From Elysia crispata (Eukaryota > Mollusca > Gastropoda > Plakobranchidae), in assembly GCA_033675545.1 (NCBI GenBank), contig JAWDGP010007375.1, positions 20,001 to 84,000 on the forward strand: a stretch of 64,000 nt of DNA, written 5' to 3'. Under the pieces are notes generated by a model that saw nothing but the letters and a program-made list of their open reading frames with translations, did not search any database and was not told the DNA's origin. Below are positions 24,415 to 40,082 of the stretch, one piece after another; the first letter of the stretch is position 1; every line of letters begins with the position of its first letter. The position numbers and the translations under genes are program-made.

Positions 24415-26665
24415 TTGAAACAAGCTCCTGGCCGTTTTATCAAGGACTTGGTTTCATGCGCACAACTGTATACAGAGAATTTTTAATGGTGAGCTGACTG
24501 GGCTCAGACACGCACAAACATGCGTATCATCGAAACATAATCCACATAAATACACCAGTCTTCTTGATGCAAGACTATCAACCTGGGATGATTCGAAAGT
24601 GACATACAACGATTTATGGTGATGACTTTTTGTTTCTTCTTGTTTTTGAAGTACAGATTCAAATAGATAAAGAAATTTCACAAGTAAATAACATTCTTTT
24701 GGCATAAGGAAAAACAGCTGACCTAGATAAAGAAAAATCAAGGCTCATACGTCTAAGATGAGGAGCTGAAAAAGCTGTATGTGATTCGTTAGATTAAACG
24801 TACTCTTCTCCTTTTCATTGTGACTTTCTTTATCTAGAAATTCAATCTAAACTATCTTTTCACAACTTTTTCTTAAATCCTATAAAGATATCGTGGCCCC
24901 CAAGTGTTTTTCCTTGCTTTAATTAAGATCATTTAAGGGATAAATTAATATTAATCTCGACAATTCTGTGTCTATACTATCTAGGTATACACATTTAAAA
25001 TTTAGACTTTTACAAAGCTGAAACATAATAAATATAATTTTATCAACTATTAGATTATTTAACAAATTAAGTTAAATTAGTGTACAAACTATGAAGCATA
25101 GCATAAAATCAATATTTTAATGTAACATATCGGGAAATTCGGCTCGGATAAACAGTCGGGCGATTTTAAATTTACTTGCACAAATATCATTAATAATGAA
25201 GTCATATCAACATTATGAACTCGAGTCTATGAAAATTACTTTGAACTAAAAATAATTAGTAAGTGGCGAATCTGATTCGGCACTTTTCATTAACTTATCA
25301 ATATTTACATCGCTGCAACAAGTATTGTCATGGCAAATTTAGATGCTTTTCATGATGACTTTTTAAAAAGAATTGATCTTAAATGAATTAATTTGTTCCT
25401 AGATGACAAATCTATTTTGAAAAAAGCCTTTTACATTTGTCTAAAATTCATAAGGCTGTTAAGCTATTGAAAAAAACCGATACAAGTAAGCATCGTTTTT
25501 ATTTCTGTTACCGGTACGTCCAAAGGCAAGCTCCATTGGATCTAGTTGATCTCCACAATTTCTAAGGAAAATTTCTGTTCTCGAAACATTTAAAAGCTGA
25601 GGAAGGTAGCGTCTACGGCCTAAATTCGTTTAAGTTTGTCGCAAATCCGATGAGCAACATATAGAAACAGAACAATAATCAAGAAGATAAAATCTATGCA
25701 GTGATCATATTTATTCCCAGTGATAAACTTGCGTACATGGCGATAACACTTCGTCAGACCTATAAGATCTATGCTGCTCAAGTTGATCAAATGATTATTT
25801 CATACACATTCCTGCAAACCCCTCTGTTTATAGAAATGGTTACACGTTCATTAAAAATATGTTGCTCTCGTTTCCAAAAAGTAAAATACATCATACGTAT
25901 ATATCTAAAAGGAAATATGACAATACCTTTATATTTTAAAAGATATTGCGAAACCTGGACATGAGCTATCTAAAAGTTGTTGAATGAAGTTTTTTTTTAT
26001 TTCCCGACATGATCACTTTTATACATTGGCCCATAAATTATGAGTATTTAGTTTTAAAACATCGACGCTCTCACAACGAGTTTGGTTAATCATAAAGGTA
26101 GAGGGATCATACATCATTCTGCTCATGTGCGAGATAACAGAATATTTCTGGAGGACCCTGCTGTTAAGTCCATAAAGTGTTGTGCCCTTTTATTATTCAG
26201 CATCCAGTCTCCGCACTATTAACTGATTTGATTCATGAGATTCATTAATGATTCAGGTTTGAAGCAAGTCAACCTACATTGTATATTTGTTGAAGTCTGA
26301 ATGCCAGTGAACCTACAGAGACTTCAATCGTAGTGATATGATTTTTTTTCACTCACGAATGCAATATAATTATATTAGAATAGACTTGTTCATTAATTTT
26401 GTCTTCCATTCGCGTTGTTATTACGTGTCAACCTATTCGGTCCTGCTTGTTTTTAGTTTTAAAGTTGTTTTTTTTTTTTTTTTTTTTTTAATTTTTCAAC
26501 TATCAAATTTTGGCAAGAATTGAAAGAGGCAGAATCAAGTATTACACCAAAGATTAAAAACATAAAAATCGAAATTTTCTGTATAGAACGTGGTCCATTA
26601 TAGCTTCACAGATCAAAATGTGTCTTGGTGGTAAGAAAAATTAATTACCTGTTGCTTAGCCTACC
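24415..26665. other. Unassigned AT-rich DNA
   Basis: 2.25 kb with no recognised gene. A poly-T run lies at 26467-26489. Open frames are 95 codons or shorter and featureless. Confidence 0.45.
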
Positions 26666-26669
26666 CTTA

Positions 26670-27185
26670 TATTGTATCATTAGTAAAATAGAAGAAATTG
26701 AGCCTTGTCATGACCAACAGAAACATCTGCAACGATATCAAATTGAGAGTTCTGAAGGCATGTGTGTGGTCGGTACTGCTATATGGATATTTATGTTGGA
26801 CAATTGATGTAATGAAAAAGAAACTGGAGGACCCCGAAATATGTATCTAAAGGAAAATCATGAAAATATCATGGAAGAAAAAGAATAGCAACTGCGGAGT
26901 TTCTTGCTCATGCTGGCACTGAATGATCTTCAGTGAAGACAATTCGAAAAAAGGCAAATGAAATTTATGGGCCATGTATACTGGAACACTTAAACATGAC
27001 AGGAAATATAGGTGCTAAGAAGGGCAGAGGAAGACAACGACTGAACTACGTAGAAAGTCTCAACAAATGGGCCTCAAACCAGAGCATCAGCAGCAATAAT
27101 CTCATGCATGCTTTACATGACATAGTGAGTGGCATGTGGCGCGTGCTTTTAATTTCTCCTTCCACTCTGAACGGCGTAAGGAGAT
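26670..27185 (+). mobile_element. Decayed LINE ORF2 3' fragment
   Basis: Motifs of the endonuclease/reverse-transcriptase LINE family appear in order but in different frames. KLRVLKACVWSVLLYGY then CWT lies at about 26735-26805 (canonical LLYGCExWT), RKIMKISWKKK at about 26852-26884, RQxKFMGHV at about 26950-26980, and KKGRGRQRL at about 27016-27042. A final LMHALHDIVSGMWRVL at about 27099-27150 matches the xxARDRxxWRxL end. At least one in-frame stop and frame changes between blocks show it is dead. The same general family as the tail at 24.2 kb, but not shown to be the same element. Confidence 0.7.
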
Positions 27186-28224
27186 TGAAAAGTATAGGTG
27201 ACGTATGGCTTATGACTCTTTCCTTGTGCCGCCTGGCTGTGTGTTTCTATTCAGCAATAGTTCACCATAGGTCTAATCTAGTTCTTGCAGTTAGTTGGAA
27301 GCTCGTTTGAATAAGGGCTTGTTGCTGCAGCATGCTGAGCGTTCAGGGTTTGCCGACCGAAACCTTTGGCAACTGACCAATTCCCTTCACCAAGTAGTTG
27401 CGATAAAGACCTCGCCAGGTCTATGGTGTTCTGAACTTCGCAGATAATGTAGCAGTAGAGAGACAAGCTCATTACTAAGTAAGAGTTCCTCTCTCCCAGA
27501 ATATTTCGTTCGCAACATGATAAGAGGCATGGCATCGAAAGACTTTTTTGTACATTGTTCTAAATAGGTTGAGGAAGACACACATAAGAAAGTCGCTTTT
27601 CTTCCTTCTAATTATAAATCATGCAAAAAAAATGTAAACAATTAATGATAATGGAACATTATAATTAAGTATTGAGAGCAAAGTAATTTTTCACCATTCC
27701 GTGATTCGTACTTTTTGAAGATGTCATTGTGATGCTCTCCACCCAGGCCACGTGAGTTTAGCTCGAGGCGAGGCGATATGAAGTGAAGTGCTCACTAATC
27801 TTTGTGATTTGTGTTTCATAGCAACTTAACAGCAGAAAGAAAAGAAACAAAGGATAAAAGAGGGATAGAGAAGCATTTAAGGCTTGAAAATGTCATGAGC
27901 AAAGAATGCAAAGTTGAGAAGTTATGTAAATAAGACAAAAAAAAAATTATAAATCTCACCGAAACTAGATCTTTGTAAGAGAAGAAGTTATGAAAACAGT
28001 TTGACAATAAAGTGAAATGTGACAATATTTGACGTTCTTCTGATGACAAGCCAAAAGAAGTAAGTTTACTTCATTATCGCGTAGAATATGTGTGGAAACT
28101 TCTTTCTCTACGCCCATGGATCGGAACCTGAACAAAGGCTCCGGTCAGGTGCAGTTTAATTTGGAGAGGCTGTTGGCTATTAGAGCGCGGGGCAATGCTG
28201 AGCTTCTCTATGATGATGATGTAG

Positions 28225-28225
<1 letters not shown>
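27186..28225. other. Unassigned DNA
   Basis: No recognised gene. A somewhat GC-richer stretch (28110-28200) reads open into the AAT repeat but matches nothing I know. Confidence 0.45.

Positions 28226-28296
<71 letters not shown>
28226..28296. repeat. (AAT)n microsatellite
   Basis: About 23 units preceded by a short (GAT)n and followed by GATGAAGAT; poly-Asn frame is an artefact. Confidence 0.97.
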
Positions 28297-28626
28297 GTGA
28301 TGATGAAGATAATTTGATAATAATAACAACAATTATAAAATGTTTATGGAGCGGAGCAGGAGACAAATAGGGAAAGAAAAGGTGTGCTTAAGGCTCGTAT
28401 CTTCTTAGTTAACTCGATAAGTTTTACAATTTATAAACATAAGTAGGAGAAGAAATTAGACCAACTTACGGCTAAAAATGCGTGCACCAACAGAACATTG
28501 GAGATTCATTAATTTAATTTAAAAAAAAAGGACAAACTGAAGGGGAGATGCACTGGGTGTGCCAGGCGTGCTACAGGGTCTCGCCGCTATGCGTGTACAT
28601 TGTACTCTTTCTTTCAATCTTTCTGA

Positions 28627-28630
28627 CTCC

Positions 28631-28722
<92 letters not shown>

Positions 28723-28792
28723 TACTTTCTGCCTGCCTGTCTGTCTGTCTGTCTGTCTATATGTCAACCTGTCTGTCTCTGTCTGTCTGACT

Positions 28793-28835
<43 letters not shown>

Positions 28836-28944
28836 TATCTCTCTCTCTCTCCTTATCTCTCTCTCCTTATCTCTCTCTCTCTCCGTCTCTCTCTCTCTCT
28901 CCTTATTTCTCTCTCTCTCTCTCTCTCCTTATCTCTCTCTCTCT

Positions 28945-29029
<85 letters not shown>

Positions 29030-29136
29030 GTTGCAAACTCTTTCTTCTCTGTCCTTTTCTGTCTCTACCTCATGACCTATATAAGTGTGATCTGTGTCTC
29101 TTTTTGTCGGGTTCATCTGTTCCACCAACTTCCTCC

Positions 29137-29201
<65 letters not shown>

Positions 29202-29300
29202 ATCTCTCTCTGTCTCTCTCTCTGTCCTTCTCTCTGTGCCTACTTGTCTATCTTTCCGTCTGTCTGCCTATTTGTCTGTCTGTCTATCTCTCTCTCTTTG
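28627..29300. repeat. Large (CT)n / (CTGT)n complex
   Basis: Successive (CT)n blocks lie at 28631-28720, 28795-29028 and 29140-29196. They are separated by (CTGT)n at about 28735-28790 and by CTTAT-interrupted CT at 28830-28935; CTGT/CTAT repeats follow to 29300. CTCCTTAT recurs inside the middle block at short intervals, showing segment duplication within the repeat. The 276- and 239-codon Leu/Ser frames are artefacts. Confidence 0.96.
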
Positions 29301-29470
29301 TCTTTTCATTAGGCTACTGTCTGTCCGTCTTTCACTGCCTCTCTTTTTATCTAGATCTATCCATCTATATCTTTCTAACTTATCGATAGAGCTTCCAGCC
29401 GATTGCCAAGATGAGGTTTCAATTATTAGAGTTCACTTTGTTTACAAGCTTGTGGCGCTCGCCTTCTCAC

Positions 29471-30304
<834 letters not shown>

Positions 30305-30385
30305 CGCTGATGGCCCCGTGATTTATCACACTGGCCTACTGCTGTATACGTGAACCACAAATTTCGAGACTTGCTGTCGCCGCAA
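30305..30385 (+). mobile_element. Possible tRNA-derived SINE head
   Basis: TGATGGCCCCGTGATTTA (30308-30325) resembles a pol III A box with its following loop. About 45 bp on, AATTTCGAGACTTGC (30359-30373) resembles a B box. Spacing and CG content fit a decayed tRNA-derived SINE head; no full cloverleaf and no tail are visible. Confidence 0.35.
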
Positions 30386-30634
30386 GGTGAGTTTAGAGCT
30401 TAGCTAGACCTCTGTGATAGCTTTCGCCTCCCTTGCATAAGATGCAATAGGAGCAACCACAAACCTAGCTTTTAAAAGAGAGACAGTAGTAGGATGAAAG
30501 AAGTAAAAACACAAGCAAGGATAATTTTATGTGATATGAATAAGGATTGACATCTACATCTTTGTATGGCATCCAGCACTTGGGCGAGACAAGACCAGAC
30601 ATGTTAACCCCAGAGCCATTCATGCCGATAGCCT

Positions 30635-30788
30635 ACTTATTGTGGTGTGTGGCCAAAGACAAAGATTGTACAACACTAATGTACAAGCTAGAAGTAGATC
30701 TTTTAATCGCGACTTATTGTGGTGTGAGGCCAAAGACAAAGATTGTACAACACTAATGTACAAGCTAGAAGTAGATCTTTTAATCGCG
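30635..30788. repeat. 77-bp tandem duplication, nearly identical
   Basis: Copies at 30635-30711 and 30712-30788 start ACTTATTGTGGTGTG (the second copy begins identically) and differ at a single visible base (TGTGTGG versus TGTGAGG). Recent duplication; no coding meaning seen. Confidence 0.95.
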
Positions 30789-32067
30789 AAGCTGCACTCT
30801 TATGAAAAGTAGCATACCTACACAAGCTTGACGAGGAATTTAAGAAGTGGCTGCTCCCATAACATTGTGCGATGTCCATGTATGTGAAAAGTCGAACACA
30901 ATGAATTGCACTAGATTTACAATTACAAATTCTGGAAAAAAAAACATACACTTTGCTCATTTCATTCTACATCTTGAGTTTTTCCCCATCCCTAACCTGT
31001 GGAATCAGATAGATAATGGCAGGTTGTTTATTGATTTTTTTTTTTTACATAATTGCTTAATATTCTTCGTGACCTTGTTTTTCTACTTAATTTCTATTTT
31101 TTTCTCCACATTGATACATTGTTTCGTGGAGCTGGGGCGGCTCGGAAAGGCATGACGACGCAACACTCGTGTTATCGACCCAATCATATTGACTAATAAA
31201 TTGATTGGAAAGCTCCTCCTGCCCTGGCGGTTGTTTTTCTGTTTCTGAAATAGGAGTGTGGACTTGTTACACAGTGACGTTTTTTTCTTATTTCCTGCTT
31301 TCCATCCAATGGTGTCTTTCTACTCGGAGCCTTGGGGTCTCTTTGACGCATAAAAACAAAGACTGCGAATGGGAGAAACTACTTAATTAGACAGATTGTT
31401 GATCATAACTTAAAGGATTTTCAAGTGAAAAGATGGTAAATCTTCCACCATTAACGAAGTTGCTGTGTTTTGTGGTTGTTGTTGTTGTTTTGTTTATTTA
31501 TTTATTTTACATTTTTTTTTTATTTATAGCCTCATCTTAAGTTACAAAAAGGCACAGTGAGAGTCCCTTCTCCTCTAAACTGAGCGCGGTTTGTAGTAAT
31601 CGAATTTTTTTTTTTGTTGGAGTTCATATAAAAATTGAGATAAAAAATAGAGAAAGGAAAGAAAGAAAAGAAAAAAAGAAGATATTTCCTTTGAGGTAAG
31701 GTTATCTTATTCCAAAAACTAGATCCAAAATAATTGAAGAGATAATAAATATTTAAGCATGCTCCATGATTTTTAAAAATCGGCACAAATAACGGATCCG
31801 TTTTGGTTCAGTCTGAATGAGATTTGTGAGAGAGCGTCTGTTGAGAAACTCAAATCGCTGCTATCGTTTAGTTGTTATGGTAAGTATGTTTTGTAGGGTC
31901 ATTTGTTTATATTTTTGTTGTGGTTGTTTATTGGTATTAGTTGTAGCTCAGACAAGAGCAGGTTCTTAACACATTAAATTGATTTTAAAACAGGCATCTA
32001 CCAAAACATGAGTCAACTAATAATTTTTACTCTCTGTGTGGTACGGTGCTTCAAAATGATAAAGAGG
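30789..32067. other. Unassigned DNA
   Basis: No gene recognised. A 102-codon frame (30847-31155, plus) is rich in Phe/Ile/Leu because of T-rich sequence, and I do not regard it as a gene. Confidence 0.45.
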
Positions 32068-32588
<521 letters not shown>

Positions 32589-33706
32589 AAAAGTTAATAA
32601 GAACAGGCGAATATTTTAACAGTAAAAGGTTTCGTTAAGAAAGGTAAGACAAACGAGTGAACAGAGAACTGCACAGACGATGCACATTGGTACACACCGA
32701 GATCACTGGGCCCGCAGGAAACCCGCCCATTTCCCTTTTCTCTAACGGTTATCAAATAAACAGTGACAACCACAACCTCATTCCGTTTTGTGAAATGATG
32801 AAAGGTTCAAACAAAACATAAGGAAAAACATTCGATAACTCGGTTGTTGTTGTTTTTTTTAAAGCAATTTGGGGCACAAGAGACAAATTATGTCGGGCAA
32901 TCACAGTTAGGCTCATTATGTTTAAGACCGTGTTGGCCGGGATGTCAGAACAGCTGGTCTTTTGTCGACAAAAATAAAAATGGTATTTTAGAGCCGGTTC
33001 GATATTTTTTTTCCTTGAGTGTTACGCATATGTGTCAACTTCAACATTACCATTCCTTGTGAACGTATATGTTCGAGAGAATGAGAGCACACACATAGAG
33101 TCAGGGACTGAGAATAGCGACAAGAATAGAGAAAGGGAGAGGGGTCCGGCTGAGTGAAGGGAGCAGGAAAACACTCTTGTTGACAATGGCGAAGTTACCA
33201 TTTTAAATATCCAGTAATCGGCGGGCCAGACACTATACGCTAGATCCTGGCCAATACCTCAGCATGCAATGCGAAACCATCTCTGCGGACACAAAAGTGA
33301 AGTAGCTTTGGAGGATCCAGTCTTCTTCAGCTTCTGTGTTTAATAGTAACATTCTCACATAGTTCTCATTTTGTTGGTCAGTCCCTCAAAAGATCCATGC
33401 ATTCATTCAGGTAAAAAATTGCCATGATGTCTCCAAGCCTTGAGCACACAGGCTATAGAATTTAGGCTCCTGTGCCAAACAGACGGCCACCACAAAAAAA
33501 AAAAAAAAAAATAAACAAGCAAACAAATAACGTTCACAAGAGAATGAAACATTTTTCAGAAGCCCTTTAGTTGCTCATTGTTAGTTTTAATTTTTTATGC
33601 TCTGCAATTTCAACGACGCTTCTTTTTCATTTTTTCTTCCTTAACCCTCACCCTATCCTTTTTCCTCTCTCTTCTCTACTTTCCACTCTGACACACTATA
33701 TCTCTC
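32589..33706. other. Unassigned DNA
   Basis: No gene recognised. Poly-A at 33495-33511. Confidence 0.5.
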
Positions 33707-33716
33707 TATCTCTCTT

Positions 33717-33805
<89 letters not shown>

Positions 33806-33806
33806 C
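33707..33806. repeat. (CT)n microsatellite ending in (CA)n
   Basis: CT units from about 33721 to 33798, then a short CACA run. Confidence 0.97.
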
Positions 33807-35941
33807 TTTCCATTTTAGACAAAATGAGGCATACTCTACTTCGCGTATTTTCATTTATTTTATCAAAGTCGAATTGTGAGATCAACCCAAGTCGTTATTA
33901 ATAGATGAACGAACCTGCGAACACAACAATGAACCGCATAGATCTGCTCCATATCATGTTCATACTTTTCAAAGTTAAGCAGAAATAATTCGTCGAACAA
34001 AAAAGATCAACAAAAAATTGTCATGGTGTAAGCATGAGAAAGTTTTTTTTAACTTTAGTTTTTTTAAATTGATTTAAAAATCATTGACTTAACCAAACGT
34101 TTATCTTGTTTTATCTCATTGAGAATTCAGTTTCATTTCATAATAATTTTCATTTGACAAAATGGATGAACATATAGAAATAACCAGCAAAGTATCAATC
34201 CGATTCAACAGTTTTATGGAAAAAAAACAAACAAACAAAAACGTTTTGGCGTGAAAATGTTTAAAGTCTGTATGGAATTGTTGTTGTTTTGCAAAAGAAA
34301 GTGTTCAATCCAAAATTGTTCAATAAAAGAATGTAACCTTCCACTTCTGTGGAATTTTTTGTTAGAAGGTCTTAGCTTCTTTCTAGGCTACCAATCGAGC
34401 TGAAGGACATTAAATATATATTAAAACCTCTCATTTTGAATTTTAGAAGCTACCTTCTTTAATTTAATAAATTCAATGCATTTTGTGAAATAGAAAAACC
34501 AGTATTTAAAAGTAAAACCAAAGTTTAGCATGCATGCCTCCAAGTCCAAAATTATTTTTTAAAAAAAGAAAGATTATTGAATCAGATATAAATTGTATAA
34601 GACTTAAAACGATAGCAAAATTCCAAAGGTAAAAAGCACCGAAAAATACTAGTTATCGGTTCGTGAGTTGAAAGACAAGCAGCTAATGGGGTGTGTTTGT
34701 CTGTCACAATAAAAAAATTGGATCTTTTGTGTATAGATGATCAGATAAGCACACAATGTTGCATAAGTCTAAAGCTCGCTGCTAGAGCATAATCTGAGTC
34801 CGACAGGTGGCAACAGCATTATGGGAAAACTAAAGGATGGCAGGCGTAAATCCCTGATAACAAAAAACACAGCGTGTATTGGCAAGCATGTGATTTGGTG
34901 AGTGCTTGATCACAAATAAGCCAGCACTCGACAGACTGTGATTGTATATAAAATGGTTGTCGGGTTTGAATGGACTAATTTTAGGCTTCATTTAAGCACT
35001 CGAATCAATTGAAGATGGGTGGGGAGATTTCTTTTCAAGCTATTACTAACATCGTCTTCCGGAACAGCAGAAAATCTATACTTTTTGAATAACTATAACA
35101 GAGGTTCCTCTACAACAGCATTTTACATAGAAATCGCATCGTTGCGTTGCATCGCTTGTTTATCAACCGTGCTGCCTCTCGTAAGAAAGAAACGAGGCTC
35201 ATTTCGCGTGAACTTTATCTCGGCTAAACAGCTGTGCATACAGTAAACATTTTTATGATTACCCATTCCTTCTTCTCCGTTTAAACGGTGAGATAAATTT
35301 CCACTCAAGAAATAGGGCACAGTTTGTATCGCAGTTAAGAAATATAAGATAATAATGCAAGATAACTGGCAGCAGTGTACGGCTCACCCAGCATGAAGAA
35401 TCTTGAATTATTAATTATCCATGACATTTTTTATTGCCAGCTGCTTTGAGATTTTTAATTCATCTTCTTTACCTAGAACGGTTCTGTGGGAAAGCAACTT
35501 CAAACTAAAAAGAACAAAACCAAACAAAAAACTAATAAAACAATTTATAACTTGAATATCATGTTTAACAGGATAAGAGAACAAAACGTGTCAAAACCGA
35601 GTTTTTCAGGAATTATCTCTATCTTGGTTAGGTCAAAGCACATTTATGTCATAGGATTCATACTTTCAAAAATAAAAATAATAATCTGATGTATTAAGGC
35701 GCTCACTGTTTCTAGGTTTGGATATTTTGTTTAATTATTTTTTTAAATAGATCATTAATGAAGGCAATCAAAAGGTAAAGACAGTCTCTTTATATGAAAT
35801 TGGTTTTGCGATGCTAGTCGAAATAATGAACTAAATTGAAAGTTTTCTGCAGTACAATTTTGAATTCATAGATCTTTACTCTTTATAATTGAATTACGAG
35901 GTGAGTGAAAGTGTATCACACTTCAATTAATATTTCGACCA
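33807..35941. other. Unassigned AT-rich DNA
   Basis: 2.1 kb, no gene recognised; open frames of 75 codons or fewer. Confidence 0.5.
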
Positions 35942-38130
<2,189 letters not shown>

Positions 38131-38166
38131 CCCCCCCCCCCCAAAAAAAAAAAAAAAAAAAAAAAA
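38131..38166. repeat. Poly-C followed by poly-A
   Basis: About 12 C then about 24 A, an unusual abrupt switch between homopolymers. Confidence 0.9.
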
Positions 38167-39079
38167 GCATCAGGGCACGCGTATAATAGAGTTCCTACAA
38201 ATAGGCCTTATTAGCGTTCTGAGTTGTGAGTTTAGTTCCTCAGAAAAACTGCACGACATTTTTCAACCGCCATCCTGCATAAAATTTGTGCTGCTCTTAT
38301 GGTTTTAGGGGTTTAGATTTTTGTACTTTCTTTGCTATTTTTCCACACGAATATCAGAAGCTCGCACCGCCCTCCAGCCCACAGCTCACAGCTCACCCCC
38401 ACCCCTCAATATGTCCCTAGATTCTGTTGCCTAATGGTCTGCACAGTTTCATCTGGTCCGTTCCTACATACTACATTGTATCTTCATATCCTGTTTATGG
38501 GTTTCCTCTGCCGATGTTCATGTTTTTTTTTTTCCTCCATGCCCTCATTTTCTCCTTGCATGATGTCTCTCACCAGAGTTCGTTCTCTTCTTCATGACCT
38601 CTCTTGCTATTATGAATAAACACAAAATTCTCTGAATCTTACTCAAGTGCTACACCTTCCTTAGATTGTAACTATGGATCACCAGCGAGATGTGCAAAAT
38701 TAATGTGGACGCTACAAAATAATAAATGAACAAGAACAAAATGTTTATTATTTTTATAGAAAACAAGGGAGGGGATGAGAATAACAAATCAATAATAAAC
38801 ATATAAAAAAGGTTAGAGGACAATGATTCTGTACACGTGAGCTAACGGTGGTAATATAAACATGTCGGTGTAAAGTGATATTATTAAAAAAATGATAATC
38901 ATGATTAATATTCATTATTTCAAAGTTTTGCTAGCTCTCATTAAACCCTATTAATATATACTTAAGGTAAGCTGAAACTCTGATAATCGGTAATCAGATA
39001 ATTCCATGGTGCAAACCATATTAACGAAATTTAATCATTTTGTGGAAACTAAGCTTTCTGCCCATAGCTTATTTTGGAT
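38167..39079. other. Unassigned DNA
   Basis: No gene recognised. Confidence 0.5.
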
Positions 39080-39080
39080 A

Positions 39081-39175
<95 letters not shown>

Positions 39176-39225
39176 TGCTACTGCTGCTGCTGCTACTGCT
39201 ACTACTACTACTACTGCTGCTGCTG

Positions 39226-39299
<74 letters not shown>

Positions 39300-39322
39300 A
39301 TTATTATTATTATTATTATTAT
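39080..39322. repeat. (CTA)n-(CTG)n-(CTA)n-(TTG)n-(TTA)n compound array
   Basis: Five triplet blocks, each one base different from the one before: CTA (39082-39139), CTG (39140-39170), mixed CTA/CTG to about 39230, CTA to about 39268, TTG to 39297, TTA to 39322. A pure CTG/CAG block of about ten units is included. Poly-Leu, poly-Tyr and poly-Thr frames are artefacts. Confidence 0.97.
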
Positions 39323-40000
39323 CTATTCATAAATTTATCCTAATTTTCTTTCAGTGTTATCTTTTTAAGGTTGCCTATACAGTTTGTTTTAATTATAGAT
39401 AAGCGTTGCTATAAAATTCTTACTCTGTATTTAAATACATCAACTAATTATTACAATTTATACTCCATTTGTACATCACTATCCACAAGTGAAAACAAAA
39501 CCAAATCGGAATCCACTGAATAATGAGGATCTGTTCTGCAGTGAAGATTTTAGATGATGTCAATGAAAGTCCAAGACGGGGAAATAAAGATGGAAAAAAA
39601 GTTACTAATTTGTCTACGTCTATTTGAATTAATAAATAGATCATACACACATATATATATATTATAAATGATTTCTTGATAAAACTAACTTTATTTACTT
39701 TACTAAACTTTTTAGTTTAGAAATGAAACGCTTTATATTTGTAATCTTTATCAGTTAAAACTGTTGTATTAGCCATGACTATATTGATATTACTAAACCT
39801 AAATAAAGCATTTAAAGTTCAAAAAATTTTCAAGACGGCAGCCTTAGTTTTTCCCCCTTTTCTTAGCATTTTTACATATACCCTCTCAACTTGCTTATTT
39901 ATCTTACTATGTTCGTATATTTAAATCTGACTTGACATTTAATATCAAGCATCCAATATCAAGTTGTAGGGCCTATATCATAATAGCCAAATGTTATTTG

Positions 40001-40003
<3 letters not shown>
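39323..40003. other. Unassigned DNA
   Basis: No gene recognised; a short (AT)n run near 39650-39662. Confidence 0.5.

Positions 40004-40081
<78 letters not shown>
40004..40081. repeat. (CT)n-(AT)n compound microsatellite
   Basis: About 16 CT units switch directly to about 22 AT units, the same CT-to-TA junction as at 5.93-6.0 kb. Confidence 0.97.

Positions 40082-40082
<1 letters not shown>

Noticed and set aside
28559-29389. 276-codon Leu/Ser frame
   Set aside because: Encoded by CT and CTGT microsatellites with no unique domain.
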